NCBI RefSeq assembly: GCF_020595055.1
Contig: NZ_JAJDOO010000026.1
Coordinates: forward strand, 1 to 64,000
Reading direction: 5' to 3'
DNA from: Desulfosporosinus shakirovi
Lineage (GTDB): Bacteria > Bacillota > Desulfitobacteriia > Desulfitobacteriales > Desulfitobacteriaceae
DNA length: 64,000 bases
The notes under the pieces were generated by a model, which saw only the letters and a list, made by a program, of their open reading frames with translations, was not told the origin of the DNA and made no database searches. This document shows, piece after piece, positions 1 to 8,704 of this stretch (its first letter is position 1; every line of letters starts with the position of its first letter). The position numbers and the translations under genes were made by a program.

Positions 1-190
1 CATGACCTCAAACCCTTCTGGTATCTAGCTTTTATGAGAATTTAGCAAACCCTAATTATCTGCTTCTAATGCACCTTTCCCTTGGGATTCCTAGCCCAAA
101 TTGGGAATGTAAATTTTGATTACAGCATTTATCAGGTTAAACTCTTCATCATTCGCTACACCACCAAGTCTTTAAAGGAGGGAAACGAAC

Positions 191-3100
191 CTGAAACCCA
201 TCGTCTTTATCGATACCGAAATTGAACCGAAAAGTGGAAAGATACTTGATATCGGCGGTATCAAGGGCGTTGGCAGTTCGTTTCACTCCAATTCGATGGT
301 TGACTTCGCCAAGTTTCTCTATGGGTCGGAATATGTTTGCGGTCACAATATCCTCAACCATGATTTGAAGTACATTCGCAAGGCCCTCATTGATGCTGGC
401 CTTGATGATCCAAATATCATTGATACGCTGTTTCTTTCGCCGCTTCTTTTCCCAGCTAAACCTTATCATAAGCTGCTCAAGGACGATAAGCTGCAAACAG
501 AAGACACCAACAATCCGCTGAATGATTCCATCAAAGCCAAAGACCTTTTCTTTGATGAGATTGCAGCTTTTCAGCAGGCAGATGCCGGTTTAAAACAAAT
601 CTATTATCAGCTCTTGAGAGACCAAAGGGAGTTTTTTTCCTTCTTTCATTTTCTTGGCTACCAAGTAGATACTATCAATCTCGAACAAGTAATTCGTGAA
701 AAGTTTCATTCCCAAATCTGTGCAAACAGTGATCAGGCCATGATAATCGTAGACTATCCCATCGAACTATCCTACTGTCTGGCGCTGATCAATACGGATA
801 ACCGGTATTCCATTACCCCACCCTGGGTTTTGAAGAACTATCCGGCAGTAGAGCGGATCATGTTTTTATTAAGAAGCAACCCGTGCCTGACAGGCTGTGG
901 GTATTGCGATCAGGCGCTTGACGTTCATCAAGGGTTGAAACGTTTCTTTGGCTTTGATGATTACCGAACCTATGCCGGGGAACCTTTACAGGAGAAGGCC
1001 GTCCAAGCCGCCGTTGACAACAAATCTCTGTTGGCCATCTTTCCTACCGGTGGCGGGAAGTCTATTACCTTTCAAGTACCGGCCTTAATGAGCGGGATCA
1101 ATACCAAGGGGCTGACCGTGGTCATCTCCCCTTTGCAGTCCTTGATGAAAGACCAGGTGGATAACCTGGAAAAATTGAATATCACAGATGGGGTGACGAT
1201 TAATGGTTTGCTGGACCCCATCGAAAGAGCCAAAGCTTTGGAACGAGTAGAAAATGGTTCAGCCTCTATTCTTTATATATCGCCGGAATCGTTGCGTTCC
1301 AGGACCATTGAACGTTTGCTTTTAGGGAGAAATGTGGTCCGTTTCGTGATCGATGAAGCTCACTGCTTTTCATCCTGGGGTCAGGATTTCCGGGTGGACT
1401 ATTTATATATCGGGGACTTTATTAAAAGCTATCAGGAAAAGAAAAGTCTTCAGGAAGGGATCCCTGTTTCTTGTTTTACGGCGACAGCCAAGCAGAAGGT
1501 GATCGAAGATATTCGGGCTTATTTCAAGGAAAAGTTATCTCTGGATTTGGAAGTTTTTAGTTCCAACGCCTCCAGAACCAATCTTCATTATGAGGTGTTC
1601 GAGAAGCATGATGAGGAGGACAAGTACAACACCCTTAGGAATATGATCGAAGCAAAGAATTGTCCGTCGATCATTTATGTCTCACGTACCCGTAAAGCAG
1701 AAGGATTGGCGCAACGATTAAGCCAAGACGGTTATCTGGCCAGAGCCTACCATGGTCAGATGGACAATCAGGAGAAAACCGAAAATCAGGATCTCTTTAT
1801 GCGGGGAGAGATTCAGATCATGGTAGCCACCTCTGCTTTTGGCATGGGGGTGGATAAGAAAGATGTTGGTTTGGTCATTCATTACGACATCTCCGATTCC
1901 TTGGAAAATTACATACAGGAGGCAGGAAGAGCAGGACGGGACGAAACTATTTCGGCCGCCTGTTTTGTGCTGTTTAATGACGATGACCTGAGTAAGCATT
2001 TTGAGATGTTGAATCAGACCAAGCTGAGTATCCAGGAAATCCAACAGATCTGGAAGGCTGTTAAAGATATCACCAGATCACGGGCCAAGGCATCCCAATC
2101 CACCTTAGAGATTGCCCGCAAGGCCGGTTGGGATGATAGTATCATGGACATTGGTACCAGAGTGACCACGGCGATTGCTGCCTTGGAAAACGCAGGTTAT
2201 CTGAAAAGAGGTCAAAATAGCCCGAGACTCTACGCGAACAGTATTTTGGCCAAAAATGCCGAAGAGGCCATTCAGAAGATTTACAGTTCCAGTCGTTTTA
2301 GTGATCAACAAAAGGAACAGGCCACGAGGATTATTAAGAAGCTGATTTCCAGTAAAAGCAAAGGACGCTCCGGTGATGAAGTGGCGGAAGCAAGGGTCGA
2401 TTATATCTCCGATCATTTGGGTATTGTGAAAGAGGAAGTCATCCAGATTGTCAGTCTTTTGCGGGATGAAAAGATTTTAGCGGATTCTCAAGACCTGAAT
2501 GCCTTTATCAAGAAAAAGGATAGTAAGAAAAATTCCCTGAGTATCCTGAAGACCTATGGGCAAATCGAAAAATTCCTCCTCACCATAATCAGCGATGAGG
2601 AAAAAATCATTCACCTCAAGGAGCTGAATGAGCAGGCTGAAGCGTCGGCCTGTGAAGATGTCTCGCCCAATAAGATCAAAACCATTCTGAATCTTTGGGT
2701 GATCAAAAACTGGATCAAACGACAGACGACACCCCATTCTAAAAACCATCTTGCCGTTCTTACGCTTTTTGACACAGAAACCTTGACAGCAAAGCTGGAA
2801 AAACGCAATGATATCGCCCAATTTATTTTAGATGAACTGTATGAGCTAAGCAAAGCAGACTCCGGTACGGAGGAAAGCAGTCAGGAGGAAGTGCCGGTTG
2901 CTTTTTCTGTTTTGGAATTAAAAGATAAATATGCCCAGAGATCCACTCTCTTTCGGAGCAGCGCGACGACGGAAGAGATTGAAGATGCACTTTTCCATCT
3001 TTCCAGAATCGAAGCCTTGAAGATAGAGGGCGGCTTTATGGTGGTTTATAATGCGCTGACGATTGAACGTCTGGAGAAGGACAATAAAAAGCGTTACAAA

Positions 3101-4999
3101 GTAGAGGATTACCAGAGACTGGAACAGTATTACCAGAACAAAGTCCAGCAAATCCATATTGTTGGCGAATATGCCCGGAAAATGATCAGGAATTATCAAG
3201 AGGCCCTGCAATTTGTTGATGATTATTTTAAGTTGAATTACCTATCCTTTCTGCATAAATATTTTCCGGGCAGCCGTCAGGACGAAATCAAACGAAACAT
3301 TACACCCTCAAAGTTCAAACAGCTGTTTGGCGAATTATCACCGACCCAACTTAAAATCATCAATGACAAGGAGTCGAAAACCATTGTCGTCGCCGCCGGA
3401 CCGGGAAGCGGTAAGACGCGGATTCTGGTGCATAAGTTGGCATCTCTGTTGTTAATGGAAGATGTCAAGCACGAGCAATTGCTGATGGTGACATTTTCCA
3501 GATCGGCTGCTACGGAATTCAAGCAGCGTTTGTTAAAGCTGATCGGCAATCCCGCCCACTTCATCGAGATCAAAACCTTTCATTCCTACTGTTTTGACTT
3601 ATTGGGCAGAGTGGGATCCCTGGAAAAGTCAGCCGAGATCATTCTGGAAACGATTAAGCGGATCAAGAACGGACAAGTAGAACCGGGCAGGATTACGAAA
3701 ACGGTCTTGGTCATTGATGAAGCACAGGACATGGATGCCCATGAATTTGCCTTGGTCAAGGCTTTGATGGAACAGAACGAGGGGATGCGGATCATTGCCG
3801 TTGGAGATGATGACCAGAATATTTTTGAATTCAGGGGCGCAAGTTCCAAATATATGGAGAATCTGATTACGGAACCAGATGCCGTAATGGTTGAACTGGT
3901 TGAAAACTACCGGAGCAAGCGCAATCTCGTCGATTTTACCAATCAGTTTTTAAGGCGCATTCCGAACCGCTTAAAGCAGACGCCCATTATGGCTGTCCAG
4001 AGTGACAATGGCAAGCTTAAACGGGTCCGTTATCGAAGCCGTCATTTGATTACTCCGTTAGTCCAGGACATCCTCGCGGAAGAGCTGACCGGAAGCACCT
4101 GTGTTTTGACGAAGAAGAATGAGGACGCTTTACAGATTGCCGGACTGCTCATCAAGAACGGCAGGCAGGCCAAACTGATCCAGTCCAATGAAGGGTTTAA
4201 TCTCTATAACCTGTTGGAAATTCGGTATTTTCTGAGCCGCCTCAATTTGGCGGACGATGTTTACATTATCCAGGATGATCTTTGGGAAACTGCTAAAAGG
4301 AAACTGGCAGGGCAGTTTAGCAGCAGCCTGAATTTAGAGAGCTGTCTTAATCTGATCCAAGAGTTTGAGGCGGCGAATCCGAAGTATAAGTATAAGTCTG
4401 ACCTGGAGATCTTTATCCGCGAATCCGTGCTGGAAGATTTCATTGGCGAAAATAAGGAAACGATTTTTGTGTCAACTATTCACAAGGCCAAAGGCCGGGA
4501 GTTTGACAATGTCTTTCTGATGTTGGACCAATTCAACCCTGGAACGAACGAGGGGAAACGTCAGCTTTATGTTGGGATGACCAGGGCAAAACACAATCTT
4601 ACTCTTTACGATAACGGGAGCTATTTGGATTCCATTAAAACCGAGGGGATGCAGGTGGTTCTTGATTCCCAAACCTATCTGCCACCCCCGGAATTGGTTA
4701 TGCAATTATCCCATCGGGATGTTCAGTTGGATTTTTTCCTATACTATCCGCATTTGATTAAGGAGCTGAATAGTGGGGATTTCCTTGCTTTTGACGAGAA
4801 TGGCTGTAGTAATTCCAAGGGACAAGCCGTTGTCAGATTCTCCAAACAATTTTTAACACAAATAGGGTCACTGAGGCATAATAATTATGTGCCGAAAACA
4901 GCCAAAATAAGATTTATTGTCTACTGGCAGAAAGAAAACACTGAGCGTGAGGTTAGAATTGTTTTGCCGGAGCTTTACTTTGAGAAAATATTGCCATAA
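191..4999 (+). CDS. Exonuclease-RecQ-UvrD fusion DNA helicase, CTG start
   Basis: This protein of about 1602 residues carries three DNA-processing modules. The N-terminus is DEDD exonuclease-like (FIDTEI near residues 6-11, then CGHNILNHD). A RecQ-type helicase follows, with Walker A FPTGGGKS near residue 285, IDEAHCFSSWGQDFR, and a GRAGRD motif. The C-terminus is a UvrD/PcrA-type helicase (GPGSGKT near 1070, VIDEAQD, STIHKAKGREFD, YVGMTRAKH). A cysteine cluster CLTGCGYC precedes the RecQ part. The first ATG, at 296, would cut off the exonuclease catalytic residues. An AAAGGAGGG site at 174-182 sits nine bases before an in-frame CTG at 191, and no ATG, GTG or TTG lies between 191 and 296, so CTG is the likely start. 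The family is seen as long RecQ-family helicases in bacteria; a repair or anti-recombination role is inferred. Confidence 0.86.
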   Translation: MKPIVFIDTEIEPKSGKILDIGGIKGVGSSFHSNSMVDFAKFLYGSEYVCGHNILNHDLKYIRKALIDAGLDDPNIIDTLFLSPLLFPAKPYHKLLKDDKLQTEDTNNPLNDSIKAKDLFFDEIAAFQQADAGLKQIYYQLLRDQREFFSFFHFLGYQVDTINLEQVIREKFHSQICANSDQAMIIVDYPIELSYCLALINTDNRYSITPPWVLKNYPAVERIMFLLRSNPCLTGCGYCDQALDVHQGLKRFFGFDDYRTYAGEPLQEKAVQAAVDNKSLLAIFPTGGGKSITFQVPALMSGINTKGLTVVISPLQSLMKDQVDNLEKLNITDGVTINGLLDPIERAKALERVENGSASILYISPESLRSRTIERLLLGRNVVRFVIDEAHCFSSWGQDFRVDYLYIGDFIKSYQEKKSLQEGIPVSCFTATAKQKVIEDIRAYFKEKLSLDLEVFSSNASRTNLHYEVFEKHDEEDKYNTLRNMIEAKNCPSIIYVSRTRKAEGLAQRLSQDGYLARAYHGQMDNQEKTENQDLFMRGEIQIMVATSAFGMGVDKKDVGLVIHYDISDSLENYIQEAGRAGRDETISAACFVLFNDDDLSKHFEMLNQTKLSIQEIQQIWKAVKDITRSRAKASQSTLEIARKAGWDDSIMDIGTRVTTAIAALENAGYLKRGQNSPRLYANSILAKNAEEAIQKIYSSSRFSDQQKEQATRIIKKLISSKSKGRSGDEVAEARVDYISDHLGIVKEEVIQIVSLLRDEKILADSQDLNAFIKKKDSKKNSLSILKTYGQIEKFLLTIISDEEKIIHLKELNEQAEASACEDVSPNKIKTILNLWVIKNWIKRQTTPHSKNHLAVLTLFDTETLTAKLEKRNDIAQFILDELYELSKADSGTEESSQEEVPVAFSVLELKDKYAQRSTLFRSSATTEEIEDALFHLSRIEALKIEGGFMVVYNALTIERLEKDNKKRYKVEDYQRLEQYYQNKVQQIHIVGEYARKMIRNYQEALQFVDDYFKLNYLSFLHKYFPGSRQDEIKRNITPSKFKQLFGELSPTQLKIINDKESKTIVVAAGPGSGKTRILVHKLASLLLMEDVKHEQLLMVTFSRSAATEFKQRLLKLIGNPAHFIEIKTFHSYCFDLLGRVGSLEKSAEIILETIKRIKNGQVEPGRITKTVLVIDEAQDMDAHEFALVKALMEQNEGMRIIAVGDDDQNIFEFRGASSKYMENLITEPDAVMVELVENYRSKRNLVDFTNQFLRRIPNRLKQTPIMAVQSDNGKLKRVRYRSRHLITPLVQDILAEELTGSTCVLTKKNEDALQIAGLLIKNGRQAKLIQSNEGFNLYNLLEIRYFLSRLNLADDVYIIQDDLWETAKRKLAGQFSSSLNLESCLNLIQEFEAANPKYKYKSDLEIFIRESVLEDFIGENKETIFVSTIHKAKGREFDNVFLMLDQFNPGTNEGKRQLYVGMTRAKHNLTLYDNGSYLDSIKTEGMQVVLDSQTYLPPPELVMQLSHRDVQLDFFLYYPHLIKELNSGDFLAFDENGCSNSKGQAVVRFSKQFLTQIGSLRHNNYVPKTAKIRFIVYWQKENTEREVRIVLPELYFEKILP

Positions 5000-5101
5000 T
5001 CGTTCTGGTCTTTGATACCGTACTGATGGAATCAAGGCGGCAGATTAGCATGGGCAACTTTGCCCTGGGTTAAAGTTAATTTCGGCAACGGGTCCCCGGA
5101 G

Positions 5102-5131
5102 GTCAAATTCGTCAGCGCTGACGAATTTGAC
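5102..5131. repeat. Perfect 30-bp palindrome
   Basis: The half-site GTCAAATTCGTCAGC is followed directly by its exact reverse complement with no spacer. It lies between the helicase stop and the convergent HicA-like gene and has no T-tract, so it looks more like a protein-binding site or recombination site than a terminator. Confidence 0.8.
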
Positions 5132-5190
5132 TTACTACCAGGCCATTCTCCTGCTGGGAATTCAGGAAGATGAGTGGGAGGAATTTATCC

Positions 5191-5230
5191 AAAGAAACTC
5201 TACTCACTGATAAGTAAGCAGAGTTTCTTT
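5191..5230. terminator. Bidirectional terminator-like hairpin
   Basis: AAAGAAACTCT pairs perfectly with AGAGTTTCTTT over 11 bp around an 18-nt loop. The stem ends T-rich on both strands and lies between two convergent genes, touching the stop of the toxin-like gene. Confidence 0.6.
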
Positions 5231-5231
5231 C

Positions 5232-5450
5232 TCATTTGGAATTAAATTCTTCTTTATTAATTCCGAGTTGCTGTTTTAGAATCCGACTGAATAATCCTTT
5301 GCCGATTTCACCAGTTGATTTTGAAACCGCCGTCCTACGAATTGATCCATCGGACATAGCTTTTTCGTAGATTTTATCTCTGCCGTCTTGCCGAAGTAAC
5401 TTCCATCCATGCTTTTTTAGGTAATATTCTAAATCGCTCCAACTAGCCAT
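5232..5450 (-). CDS. HicA-like toxin, catalytic His apparently absent
   Basis: This 72-residue protein has the HicA double-stranded-RNA-binding fold pattern: a helix beginning WSDLEYYLKKHGW, then strands, then a C-terminal GLFSRILKQQLGI helix. HicA toxins are ribosome-independent mRNA endoribonucleases whose active-site histidine normally lies in a G-S-H motif. Here the equivalent segment reads QDGRDKIYEK, with no histidine. The gene overlaps the upstream antitoxin-like gene by 8 bases, so the two are translationally coupled. The protein may be an inactivated toxin, a divergent toxin with other catalytic residues, or a plain RNA-binding protein. Family assignment rests on pattern only. Confidence 0.62.
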   Translation of the reverse strand: MASWSDLEYYLKKHGWKLLRQDGRDKIYEKAMSDGSIRRTAVSKSTGEIGKGLFSRILKQQLGINKEEFNSK

Positions 5451-5865
5451 GTAACATATTTACCACTGCTTCAAGATCATCTTCTAGCAACACTCGAAGG
5501 ATATAGTTGGCGTGGGATCGGCGATTGGTGCTATTGTAATAACGGCTAAAGTCGGCATAGTAATCTTTGGCATATTCGATAAGGTGATCAGCTAATTCAT
5601 TTCGTAATTCATCTAAAGTGGCACCATCGGCAATAATATCGGGAATCTGCTCGATACTACCAGCATAACGACCATCTTCATCCTGATCAAATTCGATTGT
5701 AAATTCATAAATGGATAATGTATCTTTTAAATAGCTTTGTGACAAAGCCACAATAACATCGCGATTTCGCTTAACTACTTGGGGCTTTTGGTGAACTACA
5801 TCGTCTATAAAGCCTCCAAAGTTAGCTCTAACCTCTGTTGCGCTCAATAATGCTTGCATAAACAT
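5443..5865 (-). CDS. Hybrid antitoxin: Phd/YefM-like N-terminus, HicB-like C-terminus
   Basis: The protein is 140 residues long. Its first 40 residues resemble the Phd/YefM antitoxin DNA-binding fold (SATEVRANFGGFIDDV, then a basic VVKRNRDVIVALS strand). Residues from about 52 resemble the HicB partial RNase H fold (YEFTIEFDQDEDGRYAGSI, then DGATLDELRNELADHL). HicB antitoxins normally end in a ribbon-helix-helix or HTH domain, so a Phd-like domain at the other end is unusual. A strong GGAGG lies upstream on the minus strand; ATG at 5865 or 5859 could be used. The gene precedes the toxin-like gene, the reverse of canonical hicAB, and is probably autoregulated through the inverted repeat immediately upstream. 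Confidence 0.68.
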   Translation of the reverse strand: MFMQALLSATEVRANFGGFIDDVVHQKPQVVKRNRDVIVALSQSYLKDTLSIYEFTIEFDQDEDGRYAGSIEQIPDIIADGATLDELRNELADHLIEYAKDYYADFSRYYNSTNRRSHANYILRVLLEDDLEAVVNMLHG

Positions 5866-5881
5866 CCTCTCCTCACCTCCA

Positions 5882-5933
5882 AGTATAATGCAAAAAGTAC
5901 GGAATGTACATAGTGTACTTTTTGCATTATACT
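5882..5933. promoter_or_regulatory. Large inverted repeat upstream of the toxin-antitoxin pair
   Basis: Two perfect 19-bp arms (left arm AGTATAATGCAAAAAGTAC) flank a 14-bp spacer and end two bases before the antitoxin ribosome site. The right arm read on the minus strand contains AGTATAATG. This is a good candidate for the autoregulatory operator and promoter region of the module. Confidence 0.7.
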
Positions 5934-5978
5934 CATATCATTGACTAATGATACCTAACTACGATCAGAGCGATCTAA

Positions 5979-6215
5979 AAAAATTCTTCCCTCAGAGGAT
6001 GGCTTGTTAATGAAATTGATGTTGAAAATAGAATTGATATTTACTATGATTTCTACTCTACAGTATGCGGAAACTATTCTTTTACTCTTGTAAAGCCTTG
6101 GAAAGAGTGGAAAATGGTTCGTTAAACCGTATACGGTGTGATTCGTTTCAGCCGTGTTTGGGCTATCCCAAAGGATAAAGAAAAGTCGATAGATGCTTGG
6201 TTGAAATCGGAATGA
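5979..6215 (+). pseudogene. Unrecognised gene remnant with an internal stop
   Basis: One frame stays protein-like from 5979 to a TAA at 6123-6125 and continues in the same frame to a TGA at 6213-6215. The pieces include RIDIYYDFYSTVCGNYSF, VKPWKEWKMVR and RFSRVWAIPKDKEKSID. There is no start codon or ribosome site. It looks like the 3' part of a decayed gene of unknown family. It fills most of the gap between the antitoxin operator and the response regulator. Confidence 0.4.
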
Positions 6216-6293
6216 AAAAATGATGAGAGATTGTATTGATTTATTCTCTGTTTACATTGGCGGGTTATAATATCAGACAGGTGGTGATAGAAA

Positions 6294-6974
6294 TTGAATA
6301 AAATTCTGTTGGTGGATGATGACCAAAACATCCGTGAACTTGTATGTACTGTATTGAAAAACGAGGGGTTTCTCGCCTTTGAAGCATCTGACGGGCGGGA
6401 GGCTCTTAAAAAAATGACCGAGGTGAATCCAGAGCTTTGCATTATTGACATTATGATGCCCAATATGGATGGGTTTGAGCTATGTCGCCATCTTCGGCAG
6501 TCTTATGAAGATATGCCAATCCTTATGCTGACCGCGATGGACGACATAATGCAAAAAGTTAAAGGGTATGAGCTTGGAACAGACGATTACCTCACCAAGC
6601 CGTTTGAAGCGGTGGAGCTTATCATTAGAGTAAAAGCATTGCTGCGGCGCTATAAAATTCTAGCGTCGGAAATTATACAAATAGGCAATCTGACAATTGA
6701 TAAGGGCAGCCACACAATTCATGTGGATAACAGCTGTATAGGTGATATACCCATGAAAGAATTTGAGCTTCTCTATAAACTGGCCCGCTCACGAGGTAAA
6801 ATACTTTCTCGCGGGGATCTTATAGAGGATATTTGGGGCTATGACTTTGAGGGTAACGAACGCACACTGGATGTTCATGTCAACCGTCTGCGTGACCGCT
6901 TCCCGCCGGACCGGCATCATTTCAAAATCACAGCGGTGCGTGGTTTGGGATATCGACTGGAAGTGGTTTCGTGA
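6294..6974 (+). CDS. OmpR-family response regulator
   Basis: The protein is 226 residues long. It has a receiver domain (acidic DDD at 8-10, phosphoacceptor D52 in CIIDIMMP, the invariant lysine in YLTKPF) followed by an OmpR/PhoB winged helix (LLYKLARSRGKILSRGDL, NERTLDVHVNRLRDR, ITAVRGLGYRLE). It starts at TTG with AGGTGGTGAT upstream. Its stop overlaps the start of the adjacent histidine kinase by four bases, so it is cotranscribed with its partner. Its targets cannot be read from the sequence, since no transporter or resistance gene survives next to it; the DNA downstream is a gene remnant. Confidence 0.93.
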   Translation: MNKILLVDDDQNIRELVCTVLKNEGFLAFEASDGREALKKMTEVNPELCIIDIMMPNMDGFELCRHLRQSYEDMPILMLTAMDDIMQKVKGYELGTDDYLTKPFEAVELIIRVKALLRRYKILASEIIQIGNLTIDKGSHTIHVDNSCIGDIPMKEFELLYKLARSRGKILSRGDLIEDIWGYDFEGNERTLDVHVNRLRDRFPPDRHHFKITAVRGLGYRLEVVS

Positions 6975-7996
6975 TAAAGGGCTTGAAGGCAAAATTACAC
7001 TTCGCTTTGAATTCCTTTATCCTCATTGCCTGCGCTTTTACCGTTGGCTATTTTATAGCCGCACTACTTTTCAAGGTAACGGGGCAGCCGCCTGAATTAT
7101 TACGGTATATCATTTCCGGATTCATCGGACTATTATTTCTTTGGGCAGCGTTTTCGCTCAAGCCTTATAAAGAAGACAAATGGATAGCTGGCATGTTTGA
7201 TGCTCTGGAAAATATGGCCCAGGGGAATTTTAACGTGCAAATTGAAAAAGACAATCATGGATTTTTAGATGAACTTACCGAACGCATCAATATAATAGCC
7301 CAAGGTTTGGGGTCTATGGAAACATTGCGGCAAAATTTTGTCGCCGATGTTTCCCATGAGATACAGTCCCCCCTAACGTCTATCAGCGGATATGCAGCGC
7401 TTTTGGAAAACGATGCCCTCACCCACGCCGAGCGAATGCATTACATCCAAATAATCCAAGTGGAAAGCAAACGGCTGTCTAAGCTCTCCGCTAATCTGTT
7501 AAAACTCTCTTCATTAGACATCGGCGTCACTTCCCTCTCGCTGACAAAATTTCGCTTAGACAAACAACTACAAAACATCTCTATTTTACTTGAACCGCAA
7601 TGGTCGAAAAAAAACTTGCTACTTGAAGCTGAGCTTGACAAGGTAACTATTTACGCAGATGAGGAACTTCTTTCGCAAATGTGGATTAACCTTATGCACA
7701 ATGCCATCAAGTTTACAACCGAGGGCGGCACAATTCACATTGCCCTGACGAGAGACACGGAAAAAATATCCTGTACTATGGCTGATACCGGCGTGGGAAT
7801 CGCGCCGGAAGATCAACTCCATATTTTTGAACGTTTTTACAAGGTCGATAAATCCCGCGACCGTACCATCGGCGGGAATGGTCTTGGCTTGTCGATGGTG
7901 CGGAAGATTGTGGAGCTGCATGGCGGCAAAGTGACGCTGGAAAGCGAGATTGGGAAAGGATCGACGTTTACGGTCAGCCTCCCTGTTTCAGACTGA
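6971..7996 (+). CDS. Membrane sensor histidine kinase
   Basis: The protein is 341 residues long and starts at GTG. Two N-terminal transmembrane helices (about 10-32 and 41-62) have almost no extracellular loop, so the kinase may sense within the membrane or through a partner. A HAMP-like segment follows, then HisKA with H129 in DVSHEIQSPLT, and HATPase with an N box (WINLMHNAIKF), G1 (DTGVGI) and G2 (GGNGLGLSMV). This short-loop architecture is common in kinases that sense cell-wall antibiotics together with an ABC permease, but no such permease is present here. It pairs with the overlapping upstream regulator. Confidence 0.92.
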   Translation: MIKGLKAKLHFALNSFILIACAFTVGYFIAALLFKVTGQPPELLRYIISGFIGLLFLWAAFSLKPYKEDKWIAGMFDALENMAQGNFNVQIEKDNHGFLDELTERINIIAQGLGSMETLRQNFVADVSHEIQSPLTSISGYAALLENDALTHAERMHYIQIIQVESKRLSKLSANLLKLSSLDIGVTSLSLTKFRLDKQLQNISILLEPQWSKKNLLLEAELDKVTIYADEELLSQMWINLMHNAIKFTTEGGTIHIALTRDTEKISCTMADTGVGIAPEDQLHIFERFYKVDKSRDRTIGGNGLGLSMVRKIVELHGGKVTLESEIGKGSTFTVSLPVSD

Positions 7997-8078
7997 GTTT
8001 ACATTGGTTTATATTCAATTTATCCCCCGTTTATTTTGCGTTGGTACAATGACGTAGAAATGAACGGGGGAGGCGGAG

Positions 8079-8347
8079 CGCAAAGAACGCACTAAATTCG
8101 AGGTTGATGCTGTGATTTGCTGGCTAACGGGGTATGATAATTCTGGTTTGCAAGCGCAAATTGTGAAGAATGTCGATTACGAAACCTTCTTTTGCAAAGC
8201 CCCGCAGATCAACCCGAACGCCGATAAAATACGAGAGTAGTCTGCGGTGTTCGCGTAGAGAAAATCGATGACCCGCTTATGCAGAAAATCCGTTGGCTTG
8301 ACAAATTGGCAAAGGGCAAGCCAATGGAGAAGGTTTTGAGGAGTTGA
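8079..8347 (+). pseudogene. DUF2200 protein, frameshifted remnant
   Basis: Conserved DUF2200 segments are legible in two frames: KFEVDAVICWLTGYD and KNVDYETFFCKAPQINPN, then after a shift near 8235-8240, [20 protein letters not shown] and [10 protein letters not shown] to a TGA. The N-terminal start region is missing. DUF2200 proteins are small and uncharacterised. Recognition is from memory of the family pattern. Confidence 0.6.
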
Positions 8348-8354
8348 GGTTGAA

Positions 8355-8552
8355 CCGACGCCTGGCATGAAGGCGCGGTTAATGTCGCCTATGCAGCCGA
8401 CATGATGCTCTGCCCATCACAGTTCGTGGGTAAATAAAAATTATGCCAGCGATTGGAATCGCTTTGTCCGCCAACTCTCCGCCACCAACAAAGAAGAAGC
8501 GAGTAGATATCTGTTCAACGATAAGATGCAGTGGGTGGATATTGCTGTTTAG
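8355..8552 (+). pseudogene. Unrecognised coding remnant
   Basis: After the DUF2200 remnant, protein-like text continues in two frames: GAVNVAYAADMMLCPSQFVG to a TAA, then NYASDWNRFVRQLSATNKEE and LFNDKMQWVDIAV to a TAG at 8550-8552. No start or ribosome site is visible. The family was not recognised. Confidence 0.3.
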
Positions 8553-8591
8553 TCCGTGCTCTCATCCAAGATCCAAGTGGTGATCTAACGT

Positions 8592-8607
8592 GGAACCTAG
8601 AGGTTCC
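8592..8607. repeat. Short inverted repeat before kdpE
   Basis: GGAACCT and AGGTTCC are separated by two bases and followed by a T/A-rich stretch. It may be a weak terminator or a binding site roughly 100 bases upstream of kdpE. Confidence 0.4.
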
Positions 8608-8704
8608 TTCTTAATTATTATAGTATATAATGTGGTTGTATTCATGAAAAGACAATGTGTGTGCAACATTCAAATTCATAGTACCTTTTGAAGGAATGAT
8701 ATTA

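Noticed and set aside
6294-7996. VanR/VanS pair linked to the ligase relic
   Set aside because: The pair is 38 kb from the relic and its motifs are generic for OmpR regulators and HAMP kinases.
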